Shown here one piece after another: positions 1-7,080 of a stretch of DNA of 10,076 nt. This DNA is from Anaerolineales bacterium Chloro_02. Lineage in GTDB: Bacteria > Chloroflexota > Anaerolineae > Anaerolineales > Anaerolineaceae. The stretch spans positions 1-10,076 of the forward strand of contig LUZV01000050.1 in NCBI GenBank assembly GCA_001603765.1, in the 5' to 3' direction. The translations under genes were made by a program, and so were the position numbers. Every line of letters starts with the position of its first letter. Within the stretch, counting starts at the first letter, position 1. The notes under the pieces were generated by a model. The model worked only from the letters and a program-made list of their open reading frames with translations. It was not told the DNA's origin and did no database searches.

Positions 1-63
1 GCGAAGGTGGCGGAGGAGGCGGGGGTCTCACCGGGGCTGGTGGGGTTCATCTTAGGGATGTGA
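1..63 (+). CDS. C-terminal tail of a helix-turn-helix protein (partial)
   Basis: Frame 1 is open from the window edge and gives 20 residues ending GVSPGLVGFILGM before TGA at 61-63. The pattern A-x-V-A-E-E-A-G-V-S-x-G-x-V-G-F-I-L matches the second and third helices of a LacI-like or Cro-like helix-turn-helix. Most of the protein lies outside the window, so its family cannot be named. A second version of the same tail occurs at 1188-1250 with mostly synonymous differences, which shows that this frame is truly coding. It reads in the same direction as the nuclease-like gene downstream, 157 bases away, and could be a regulator of the island, but that is inference. Confidence 0.6.
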   Translation, partial: AKVAEEAGVSPGLVGFILGM

Positions 64-107
64 CACCAAAACCTTTTTCGTATAATGAAGCGTGGCATTG
101 AGGCGTA
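7..107 (+). repeat. 101-bp direct repeat, copy A
   Basis: This segment aligns without gaps to 1194-1294. By hand count 75 of 101 bases match. It covers the last 18 codons and stop of the helix-turn-helix tail (41 of 57 match) and 44 bases of noncoding DNA after it (34 of 44 match), including an identical CACCAAAAC and a T5C run followed by an ATAATG block. The AT-rich stretch at about 72-87 could act as a weak promoter for the DUF4268 gene, although no canonical TATA box is seen. The noncoding part is as well kept as the coding part. Confidence 0.75.
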
Positions 108-220
108 TAGCATCGATCGACTACAAGGACGAGGCCCGAGCCCGAAGAAGAAGAAGAAGCATAAAGTCAAGAGGTGGCGATCGGGACGGAGAGCACGTTC
201 ATGCGGGGAGGTGTTTGGTG
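85..220 (+). other. Leader region with (GAA)5 tract, no credible gene
   Basis: The reading frame of the DUF4268 gene is open back to 92, but the extra 43 codons give an arginine-rich, low-complexity peptide unlike the family N-terminus. A GAA trinucleotide run of five units lies at 144-158. I read this stretch as untranslated leader. Changes in a trinucleotide run would not shift the frame, so phase variation is unlikely. Confidence 0.45.
205..213 (+). promoter_or_regulatory. Ribosome binding site that sets the DUF4268 start
   Basis: GGGGAGGTG ends 7 bases before ATG at 221, a near-perfect Shine-Dalgarno match at ideal spacing. It argues for the start at 221 rather than the upstream in-frame starts at 92 or 218. 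Confidence 0.75.
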
Positions 221-1144
221 ATGATAGGCAAATTACAGAGGGTTCCGCTTCGCGAAGTATGGAAATATGAAGCTTTAGAGTTCACGCCTTGGCTTCGAGA
301 TAATATCGATGTACTTAATGATGTGCTTGATCTCTTCTTATCTAATGCAGAAAGTGAGCAATCGGCTGGCGATTTCAATGTTGACCTAGTTGCAGAAGAT
401 GAAGCGGGAAATCCGGTCATAATCGAGAACCAGCTTGAGAAGAGCGATCACGATCATTTGGGGAAACTCATCACCTACTTAACCGCAATAAATGCAAAAC
501 AAGCAATCTGGATAGTAGCTTATCCTCGCCCTGAACACGTAGCTGCTATATCCTGGCTTAATGAATCTTCAGCAGCGTCTTTTTACCTGCTAAAGGTTGA
601 AGCCGTCAAAATAGGCGAATCTCTTCCAGCGCCTCTATTGACTTTAATCGTCGGCCCAAGCAAGGTGGGTCGTGAAGTAGGCGAGATCAAAGAGAAATTG
701 GCAGAAAGGGAAGTGCTCCGTCGTCGTTTCTGGGAAGCTTTACTCGAAAGAGCAAAGGATAGGACAAAACTTCACACAAATCTAACCCCAGGACCGTCCA
801 ATTGGATGGGAACAGGAGCAGGCAAAGCTGGCCTTACTTACCAATATAATATTCGACAGCACGATACGATGGTGTTGCTTTATATCGATCAAGGTAAGGA
901 TTCATACGACCAGAATAAAGAGGTATTCGATACATTCTATGCGTCTAAGGATGCCATAGAAGCTGATTTTGGGGGCACCCTGGAGTGGGAACGGCTTGAT
1001 GACAGAAAGTCATGTCGAATTATGAAAACGATAGATCTTGGAGGCTATCGTGATGAAGATAAGTGGCCAGAAGTGCATGATGCGATGATAGATGCAATGA
1101 TACGCCTCGAAAAAGCAATTCGACCACATATAGCGAGCTTATAG
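221..1144 (+). CDS. DUF4268 domain protein with PD-(D/E)XK-like nuclease core
   Basis: The 307-residue product begins MIGKLQRVPLREVWKYEA, the usual N-terminus of this widespread family. A nuclease-like core follows at about residues 50-105: VDLVAED with D55, then IIENQLEK with E69 and Q71, then HDHLGKLITYL, then IWIVAYPRPEH. The Lys of a standard D...ExK site is Gln here (E-N-Q), a form I recall as usual in this family and known in some restriction enzymes. The C-terminal half (about 165-305) carries the DUF4268 region with GKDS, FGG.LEWERL and GGYRDEDKWPE blocks. Length is normal and I see no break. The family often lies in defence islands, and a DNA-cleaving or DNA-binding role is inferred. 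The gene has only about 35-42% GC in three lines counted by hand, far below mod and res, and it sits between two copies of a 101-bp repeat. Both suggest separate acquisition. Confidence 0.85.
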   Translation: MIGKLQRVPLREVWKYEALEFTPWLRDNIDVLNDVLDLFLSNAESEQSAGDFNVDLVAEDEAGNPVIIENQLEKSDHDHLGKLITYLTAINAKQAIWIVAYPRPEHVAAISWLNESSAASFYLLKVEAVKIGESLPAPLLTLIVGPSKVGREVGEIKEKLAEREVLRRRFWEALLERAKDRTKLHTNLTPGPSNWMGTGAGKAGLTYQYNIRQHDTMVLLYIDQGKDSYDQNKEVFDTFYASKDAIEADFGGTLEWERLDDRKSCRIMKTIDLGGYRDEDKWPEVHDAMIDAMIRLEKAIRPHIASL

Positions 1145-1187
1145 GTGTAATTCATAACTTTATTCTATTTGGCCGATTGAGTCTTGA
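1145..1187. other. AT-rich spacer after the DUF4268 gene
   Basis: A T-rich run (TTTATTCTATTT at about 1159-1170) follows the stop and could serve as an archaeal T-tract terminator. In the frame of the helix-turn-helix remnant a TGA stands at 1185-1187, directly before its first recognisable codon. Confidence 0.3.
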
Positions 1188-1250
1188 GAGATCGTGGCGA
1201 GGGAAGCAGGGGTATCGCAGGGGGCGGTGGGATTCATCCTGGGAAGATAA
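1188..1250 (+). pseudogene. Orphan helix-turn-helix tail upstream of mod
   Basis: Twenty codons, E-I then VAREAGVSQGAVGFILGR and TAA at 1248-1250, mirror the partial protein at 1-63. There is no gene body: an in-frame TGA lies immediately upstream and the DNA before it belongs to the end of the DUF4268 gene and its spacer. Between the two copies most codon changes are silent (GAG/GAA, GCG/GCA, GTC/GTA, TCA/TCG, GGG/GGA, TTA/CTG), so both descend from coding sequence under selection. The simplest reading is the 3' stump of a regulator gene that once stood before mod and was displaced when the DUF4268 gene arrived. I cannot tell whether the stump does anything now. Confidence 0.6.
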
Positions 1251-1294
1251 CACCAAAACGTTTTTCACATAATGGTACGTGCTATTCAGTCGTA
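1194..1294 (+). repeat. 101-bp direct repeat, copy B
   Basis: This is the partner of 7-107 with about 74% identity and no gaps. Similarity stops just before the mod ribosome site. Its noncoding half (1251-1294) probably contains the mod promoter, and the same layout in copy A suggests that both genes are driven by related upstream sequences. Confidence 0.75.
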
Positions 1295-1308
1295 GGGAGA
1301 CGTTCGAG
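1251..1308 (+). promoter_or_regulatory. Likely mod promoter and ribosome binding site
   Basis: The T-run and ATAATG block at 1261-1274 is the only AT-rich core-promoter candidate ahead of mod, though it is a poor TATA box. GGGAG at 1295-1299 lies 9 bases before ATG 1309 and fixes the likely start. A GTG at 1279 in the same frame has no such site and would add a ten-residue extension. Confidence 0.4.
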
Positions 1309-4176
1309 ATGGCACGTGCAGAAAAAGGCTCAAAAAAAACCGTTGATCAGTACGATCATAAGGACAAGACCCGGCTCAACAACCCGCCAGTCGGCCTTGT
1401 TACTCCAGAGACCGATATCCAAGAAGAGACGAAGACCTATAACTACGACCCTCATATCGATCCATCCCTCCAGTTTGATCCCCGCCGCTCCCAGATAGAG
1501 AAGATCATCGAAGATGGCCTTGGCGCCGAAAGCCTGGAGGGAGCAAAGGCCTCTCTGGCAAAGCTGGAGAAGCTCCAGACTCCCTATCTCAATTGGGCCG
1601 GAAAGGCAGAGCATACCACCTTCGAAGTCCCCACCGTCTCCCTCCACGTCCACGAAAGGATCGATCCTAAGACTATAATCCGAGCCGTCCGGAAGGGGAA
1701 CGGGGAGGAGGGGCAAAAGTCCCTCTTCGACTTCTCGGGGGAGAATCCGCCCCTTCGAGAGGCGATCGAATTCTATAAGCATAAGCATAACTGGTCCAAC
1801 CGCCTCATCGCTGGCGACTCCCTCTTGGTGATGAACTCCCTCATCGAGAAGGAGGGGATGGCCGGCCAGGTCCAGATGATCTACATCGATCCACCTTACG
1901 GCATCAGGTACGGTTCGAATTTTCAACCCTTCGTCAACAAGAGGGACGTGAAGGACGGCAAAGACGAGGACCTCACCCAGGAGCCCGAGATGATCAAGGC
2001 CTTCCGGGACACCTGGGAGCTGGGGATTCATTCCTATCTTACCTATCTTCGGGACCGGCTCCTTTTGGCGCGGGAGCTGTTGAGCGACAGCGGAAGCATT
2101 TTCGTGCAGATTTCGGATGAAAACTTGCATCACGTTCGGGAGCTGATGGATGAGGTATTTGGAGTAATAAATTTTGTAAGTTTGATTGCTTACTCAACAA
2201 CGAGCGGACTAACTTCGAACACACTCAGCCGTGCAGGAGATTATTTGCTCTGGTATTGCAAGGATAAAATAAAGATTAAATACCGACAACTTTTCAATGA
2301 AAAACTTGACCCACTTGAAGACCCTAAATCAAGATACGATCAATTAGAAATGACTGACGGAAGCCGCCACGCACTAACTTTAAAGGAAAAAGCCACGCGA
2401 CTTCATCTTCCTTCAGGTGCAAGAGTGTTTTCACTCAGTGGAATTGATAGTCAAGGAAGTGCTGGTATCGTCACACCTTTTGAGTACGAAGGTGTAGTCT
2501 TTGAACCCCCCACAGGCCGTCACTGGACCGCCAATTATCCCGAAGGAATGGAACGGCTAAAAGTGGCAAAAAGGCTAGCTGTAATGGGCAAAAGATTAAG
2601 GTACGTCAGGTATTTTTCTGATTTTCCATTTCAGCCTATTCACAATATCTGGCTGGATATTGCTGGAAGCGTGCAGAGTCGGTCTGATCCTAAAGTATAT
2701 GCTGTTCAAACCGGCACACCTATAGTAGCCCGTTGCCTCCTCATGACCACCGATCCTGGTGATATAGTCCTAGATCCCACTTGTGGCTCAGGGACAATAG
2801 CCTATGTGGGGGAAGAATGGGGTCGTCGTTGGATTACATGTGACACCTCTCGCGTGGCTATAGCCCTGGCTAAGCAACGTCTAATGACTGCACTCTTCGA
2901 TTATTACGAGCTGGCTTACCCCGATCAGGGCGTAAGCTCTGGCTTCAATTACAAGACCGTCCCCCACATCACCCTAAAGTCGATCGCCCATAACCAGGAG
3001 ATCGACGCCATCTACGAAAGGGTCCACCCCAAGATCGAGGAGTCTCTCGCAGAATTGAACCGAATCACAGGCTTGTCGATGGAGGAGTGGGAGGTCCCGA
3101 GAGACTGGGATAAGTCCTGGTTGCAAGATGCCAAATATCATTTCGACCAGTTCTGGCGGCTGAAGAGAGAGATGCAGGAGGCGATGGACGCATCGATCCA
3201 GAAGAACGCCCCCCAGGAGACCCTCTACGACCAGCCCTTTGTGGACTCATCAAAGGTTCGGGTCACTGGTCCCTTCACAGTTGAGGCCGTCCCCGCCCCG
3301 GTGGTCAAGCCCCTCGCCGAGATCGAGGCCCCGAAAGGAGAGGCAGACGAGTCGATAGCCCGCTCTGGCGAGACCCTCCGCCAGTCAGAATGGAGGGAAG
3401 AGCTTCTCAAGACCGGCATAAGGGGCAAAGGAGGCCAGAAGTTCCAGTTCTCCAGGGTGGAGCCTCTCCTGGGGGCTCGCTGGCTCCATGCGGATGCCGA
3501 GACGAAGAACGGCGACGGTCCCCAGAGGGCGGTCATATCCTTCGGGCCGGAGCACGCCCCCTTGGACCAGACTCAGGTGGCCCGAGCCGTAGAGGATGCT
3601 CAGAAGCTCGTCCCTAAACCCAAGATCGTCGTCTTTGCCGCCTTCCAGTTCGATCCCGAGGCCTCCAAGGATATCGACGAGATGAACTGGCCGGGGGTGA
3701 CTCTCCTCAAAGCCCAGATGAACGGCGACCTTCTCACCGAGGACCTGAAGAAGAAACGGGCCAGCAACGAGAGCTTCTGGCTCATCGGCCAGCCCGACGT
3801 CAAGCTGGAGAGGATCGAGGAAGGCGACGACCTCGGCAAGTACTACGTCGAGGTTCTGGGGTTCGACTACTACAACACCAGGACCGGAAACGTGGAGTCG
3901 GGGGGCGTCGGAAACATCGCCCTCTGGATGCTGGACCCGGACTATGATGGGAGGAGCCTCTATCCCAGGCAGGTATTCTTCCCCATGGCCGGCTCCAAGG
4001 ACGGATGGGCAAAGCTCGCCAGGAACCTCAAAGCCGAGATCGACGAAGAAAAGATCGAAGCTTATCGAGGGACCCGTTCTCTCCCCTTCAAACTTGGCGA
4101 TAACAAGAGGGCAGCCGTTAAGATCGTGGACGACCGGGGGATAGAGAGCCTGAAGATCCTGGAGGCAGATCAGTGA
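1309..4176 (+). CDS. mod: Type III-like adenine-specific DNA methyltransferase (Mod)
   Basis: The 955-residue product carries the methyltransferase catalytic motif DPPY at about 194-197, within IYIDPPYG, and the S-adenosylmethionine motif DPTCGSGT at about 489-496. The catalytic motif coming first makes it a beta-class N6-adenine enzyme, as in type III Mod subunits. Residues about 280-485, between the motifs, are the target-recognition region. Here DNA composition drops to about 40% GC, against 63-67% in sampled flanks, so this part may have been swapped. After the enzyme core a long C-terminal region (about 545-955) makes the protein much larger than classical Mod (roughly 650). It includes MNWPGVTLLKAQMNGDL and VEVLGFDYYNTRTG blocks of unknown role. 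The last four bases overlap the res start as GTGA, so the two are translationally coupled and should form one R-M complex. Both catalytic motifs are intact. Confidence 0.93.
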   Translation: MARAEKGSKKTVDQYDHKDKTRLNNPPVGLVTPETDIQEETKTYNYDPHIDPSLQFDPRRSQIEKIIEDGLGAESLEGAKASLAKLEKLQTPYLNWAGKAEHTTFEVPTVSLHVHERIDPKTIIRAVRKGNGEEGQKSLFDFSGENPPLREAIEFYKHKHNWSNRLIAGDSLLVMNSLIEKEGMAGQVQMIYIDPPYGIRYGSNFQPFVNKRDVKDGKDEDLTQEPEMIKAFRDTWELGIHSYLTYLRDRLLLARELLSDSGSIFVQISDENLHHVRELMDEVFGVINFVSLIAYSTTSGLTSNTLSRAGDYLLWYCKDKIKIKYRQLFNEKLDPLEDPKSRYDQLEMTDGSRHALTLKEKATRLHLPSGARVFSLSGIDSQGSAGIVTPFEYEGVVFEPPTGRHWTANYPEGMERLKVAKRLAVMGKRLRYVRYFSDFPFQPIHNIWLDIAGSVQSRSDPKVYAVQTGTPIVARCLLMTTDPGDIVLDPTCGSGTIAYVGEEWGRRWITCDTSRVAIALAKQRLMTALFDYYELAYPDQGVSSGFNYKTVPHITLKSIAHNQEIDAIYERVHPKIEESLAELNRITGLSMEEWEVPRDWDKSWLQDAKYHFDQFWRLKREMQEAMDASIQKNAPQETLYDQPFVDSSKVRVTGPFTVEAVPAPVVKPLAEIEAPKGEADESIARSGETLRQSEWREELLKTGIRGKGGQKFQFSRVEPLLGARWLHADAETKNGDGPQRAVISFGPEHAPLDQTQVARAVEDAQKLVPKPKIVVFAAFQFDPEASKDIDEMNWPGVTLLKAQMNGDLLTEDLKKKRASNESFWLIGQPDVKLERIEEGDDLGKYYVEVLGFDYYNTRTGNVESGGVGNIALWMLDPDYDGRSLYPRQVFFPMAGSKDGWAKLARNLKAEIDEEKIEAYRGTRSLPFKLGDNKRAAVKIVDDRGIESLKILEADQ
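2160..2770 (+). other. Low-GC target-recognition segment inside mod
   Basis: Hand counts give 119 G or C in 300 bases for 2161-2460, against 40 of 60 at 1681-1740 and 38 of 60 at 3241-3300. Codon choice also changes, with many A- and T-ending codons. GC climbs back gradually between about 2730 and 2930. The segment corresponds to protein residues about 285-485, precisely between DPPY and DPTCGSGT. Confidence 0.7.
4161..4176 (+). promoter_or_regulatory. Ribosome binding site and GTGA stop-start overlap, mod to res
   Basis: GGAGG at 4161-4165 lies 7 bases before GTG at 4173. The GTG shares its last three bases with the mod stop TGA. This favours a GTG start and coupled, near-equal output of the two subunits. 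Confidence 0.8.
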
Positions 4177-7016
4177 AACGAACCCAAATAGACACCCTGA
4201 TAATCAACTCTCCCTACGAAAAGCCTTCAGAGTTTTGGAAGTACGACCCCAAGACCAGGCTCTTCGAGAGAGTGGCTGGGAGAAGGCCCGCGGGTTACGT
4301 CATCGCCTCCGGCCGGTCCGGATCTTATGACGACTCGGGCTTGATCGTAGAGATCCCCCTCGTCAACAAGATCAGGGAGCGGGTGGACTCCTGGAGGGAG
4401 AAAGGCTATCCGGGCGTTACGGGGATCACTCGGCGCCTCCTGGAGCACTGGAACGACCCTCAGCAGAGAAACCTTCGATTCTTCTTCTGTCAACTGGAGG
4501 CGATCGAGACCCTGATATGGCTCACCGAGGCCCCTGATGCCGAGAAGGTCGGTATCGAGATCCCCTCAGATGGCGGCTCTTGGAGGCGGCTATGCTCCAA
4601 GATGGCGACGGGATCGGGAAAGACCATCGTTATGGCGATGCTCATAGCCTGGCAAGCTTTAAACAAGACCGCCTACCCCCAGGATGCCCGTTTCTCTAAA
4701 TACTTCCTGGTGGTGGCGCCTGGCTTGACCGTAAGGAGCAGGCTCCAAGTCCTGATCCCATCAGCACCAGGCAATTACTACGACGTCTTCGGAGTGGTTC
4801 CCACAGGCTTGCGAGAGAAGCTCAATCAGGGCAAAGTCAAAGTTGTCAACTGGCACGCCCTCAACTGGGAGACCCCTGAGCAGATCGCCAAGAAGAAGGG
4901 CGTAGATAAGCGGGGGGCCAAAAGCGATGAGGCCTATGTCCGGGAGGTTCTGGGCGATATGGCTCAAATCAGGAACCTGGTGGTGATAAACGATGAGGCT
5001 CATCACGCCTGGAGAGTTCCCGCCGAGTCCAAAATAAAGGGGTTCACGAAGGAGGAGATCGAGGAGGCGACCAAGTGGGTGGGGGGACTGGACAGAATTC
5101 ACCGAACCCGAAACATCCAGGCATGTTACGACTTTTCGGCTACACCTTTCGCCCCCACGGGAAAGACCAGCTCCGAGGCAGCTCTATTCCCCTGGATAAT
5201 CAGCGACTTCGGGCTCAACGACGCCATCGAATCGGGTCTCGTCAAGACCCCCAGGATGGTGATAAGGGATGATGCCCTACCAGACTCCAAGACGTACAAA
5301 TCTAAGCTCTATCATATCTACAACGATCCCGACGTTAGAGAGGACCTCAGCAGGAGGGCAGAGGAGCACGACCCCCTCCCAAAGCTGGTGACGAACGCTT
5401 ACTATCTGCTGGGCACCGACTGGCTCGCCTGGGCAAAAAGGTGGGAAGAGGAGGGCTCGGACGTTCCGCCGGTGATGATAACCGTCACCAATAAGACTGA
5501 GACCGCGGCACGCATCAAATACGCCTTCGACCATAACAAGTTCCTGATCGAAGAGCTATGTGATCCGGCCAAAACCCTTCACATCGATTCCAAGGTTATG
5601 AAGGAGGCCGAGTCTCAGGAAGATCTTTCGGGAAATGTCCTCGACCTCTTCGACGACGAAGACACCGACCGGAACCTCTCCAAGAAGGATCAAGCTCAAC
5701 TGCTCCGCATCCTGGTAGATACCGTTGGTAAAAAGGGAAAACCAGGCGAGAAGATTCAAAACGTCATCTCGGTGGGGATGCTCTCGGAAGGTTGGGATAC
5801 CAAGACGGTAACTCATATTATGGGACTTAGAGCCTTCTCCAGCCAGCTCCTTTGTGAGCAGGTGGTAGGTCGAGGCCTGAGACGAATCTCCTATGAGATA
5901 AACGAGGATGGGAAGTTCGATCCTGAGTACGTCAACATATTCGGAGTTCCCTTTGCTTTCCTGCCTCATGAGTCGAAGGAAGGTATCCCTGGTCCCCAGC
6001 CGAAGCCCAAGACCCAAATTGAGCCAGATCCGGAGAAGGTGGAATTTGAGATCAAGTGGCCTAACTTGATAAGGATCGAGCACCAATACAAACCGCATCT
6101 CACGCTGAAATGGGACGAGATTTCTCCTCTCACCTTGGACATTAGCGACACCATCACCAAAGCCGAGCTGGCGAGAATCATCGGGGGCAATGCAGACCTC
6201 ACCAACATCTCTGAGATCGATTTGAGGGCTTTAGCTGAGAAGTTCAGGATGCAGAGGATCGTATTCGAGACCGCAAGAGACGTTTACGACCAGATGAAGC
6301 CCGACGACTGGAAAGGAGACAAGTTCGAGCTTCTGGCTCAGGTGGTCCACCTAGTAGAGGAATTTTTGGCTTCGGACAAGATCAGGATAAACCCGCCAAA
6401 CTGGTGCGATGATCTTCAACGGCGCATCCTATTAACCTCCAACATGGGGAGGGTGGTCCAGCACATCTGGCAATCCATCTATTTTCAGAATACCGAATCT
6501 ATGGCGCTAGTCACTGATAAAGAGAAACCCATCAGATCGACTGGGGATATGGGGACCTGGTATACCGGCAAACCTTGTGAACGGGCCGCAAAATCGCATA
6601 TTAACTTCTGCGTCCTGGACAGCACTTGGGAGGCGTGCGAAGCCTTCGAGCTTGACCACAACCCCCACGTGAAAGCCTGGGCAAAAAACGACCATTTGGG
6701 GTTCGACATCTACTACATCTTCGAGGGTAAGACCCATCGGTATTTGCCTGATTTCATCATAAAGCTCGACGCAGATCCGGAGGGCCAGAACGAGGATCAG
6801 GAGTCGGCCCCTTCAGGGTATTATCTTGTCCTTGAAACGAAGGGACGAGACACCCAAAAGGACAAGATCAAGCGGGACTTCTTGGACGAGTGGGTGAGGG
6901 CGGTCAATGAAGATGGTGGGTTTGGCTATTGGCAATGGGCCGTTTCCCGAGATCCGGCTGATGTTCGAGGAATCATCGGGGACGCGGTATCAAAAGTGGA
7001 AAGTAAAAGGTCATGA
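4173..7016 (+). CDS. res: Type III-like restriction endonuclease subunit, helicase plus PD-(D/E)XK nuclease (Res)
   Basis: The 947-residue product is a complete superfamily 2 helicase-nuclease. Walker A is ATGSGKT at 145-151, motif II DEAH at 274-277, motif III SATPF at 322-326, motif V around VGMLSEGWD at 534-542 and motif VI QVVGRGLRR at 563-571. The C-terminal nuclease shows YLPDF with D860, then LVLETKGR with E888 and K890, a textbook D...ExK site. The N-terminus (DTLIINSPYEKPSEFWKYD) and overall length match what I remember as the BPTD_3080 family of restriction endonucleases, usually encoded beside a large Mod; that name is from memory. With Mod it would translocate on or probe DNA using ATP and cleave unmethylated targets. 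All catalytic residues are present and the frame is open throughout, so the system appears functional. Confidence 0.93.
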   Translation: MKRTQIDTLIINSPYEKPSEFWKYDPKTRLFERVAGRRPAGYVIASGRSGSYDDSGLIVEIPLVNKIRERVDSWREKGYPGVTGITRRLLEHWNDPQQRNLRFFFCQLEAIETLIWLTEAPDAEKVGIEIPSDGGSWRRLCSKMATGSGKTIVMAMLIAWQALNKTAYPQDARFSKYFLVVAPGLTVRSRLQVLIPSAPGNYYDVFGVVPTGLREKLNQGKVKVVNWHALNWETPEQIAKKKGVDKRGAKSDEAYVREVLGDMAQIRNLVVINDEAHHAWRVPAESKIKGFTKEEIEEATKWVGGLDRIHRTRNIQACYDFSATPFAPTGKTSSEAALFPWIISDFGLNDAIESGLVKTPRMVIRDDALPDSKTYKSKLYHIYNDPDVREDLSRRAEEHDPLPKLVTNAYYLLGTDWLAWAKRWEEEGSDVPPVMITVTNKTETAARIKYAFDHNKFLIEELCDPAKTLHIDSKVMKEAESQEDLSGNVLDLFDDEDTDRNLSKKDQAQLLRILVDTVGKKGKPGEKIQNVISVGMLSEGWDTKTVTHIMGLRAFSSQLLCEQVVGRGLRRISYEINEDGKFDPEYVNIFGVPFAFLPHESKEGIPGPQPKPKTQIEPDPEKVEFEIKWPNLIRIEHQYKPHLTLKWDEISPLTLDISDTITKAELARIIGGNADLTNISEIDLRALAEKFRMQRIVFETARDVYDQMKPDDWKGDKFELLAQVVHLVEEFLASDKIRINPPNWCDDLQRRILLTSNMGRVVQHIWQSIYFQNTESMALVTDKEKPIRSTGDMGTWYTGKPCERAAKSHINFCVLDSTWEACEAFELDHNPHVKAWAKNDHLGFDIYYIFEGKTHRYLPDFIIKLDADPEGQNEDQESAPSGYYLVLETKGRDTQKDKIKRDFLDEWVRAVNEDGGFGYWQWAVSRDPADVRGIIGDAVSKVESKRS

Positions 7017-7069
7017 AATAAGAGACGGCGGCGACGGAAGCGTTGGAGAAGATCCGGGCGGGGCGGTGA
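7013..7069 (+). pseudogene. Scar of a small coding end after res
   Basis: An ATG at 7013 overlaps the res stop in the ATGA manner, but reads only Met-Lys before TAA at 7019-7021. The same frame then continues ETAATEALEKIRAGR to TGA at 7067-7069. The peptide is alanine- and charge-rich, and the stop sits close to the next gene's start, so this looks like the 3' end of a lost gene or a nonsense-broken 18-codon frame. It may equally be chance in GC-rich DNA. Confidence 0.3.
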
Positions 7070-7080
7070 TGATATGACGG
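7056..7080 (+). repeat. 25-bp junction repeat at the start of the M41-like gene
   Basis: GGGCGGGGCGGT followed by a stop and ATG six bases later matches 7570-7594 in 22 of 25 positions by hand count. The two copies sit at the start and the end of the M41-like gene. Some of the match could come from G-rich C-terminal codons (RAGR) and GGTGAT-type ribosome sites. Confidence 0.55.

Noticed and set aside
144..159. GAA tract as a phase-variation switch
   Set aside because: The unit is three bases and lies in the leader, so copy changes would not turn the gene on or off by frameshift.
92..220. Longer N-terminus for the DUF4268 gene
   Set aside because: The extension is an arginine-rich low-complexity peptide with no family match, while a strong ribosome site sits 7 bases before ATG 221.
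1184..1498. 104-codon frame overlapping the mod start
   Set aside because: It runs in another frame across the repeat and the mod N-terminus, where mod itself and the helix-turn-helix remnant account for the sequence.
1330..2133. 267-codon frame on the minus strand
   Set aside because: It lies antisense to mod in high-GC DNA where such shadow frames are common; mod has catalytic motifs and this frame has none.
5556..6098. 180-codon frame on the minus strand
   Set aside because: It is antisense to the helicase motifs V and VI of res and has no ribosome site or recognisable domain.
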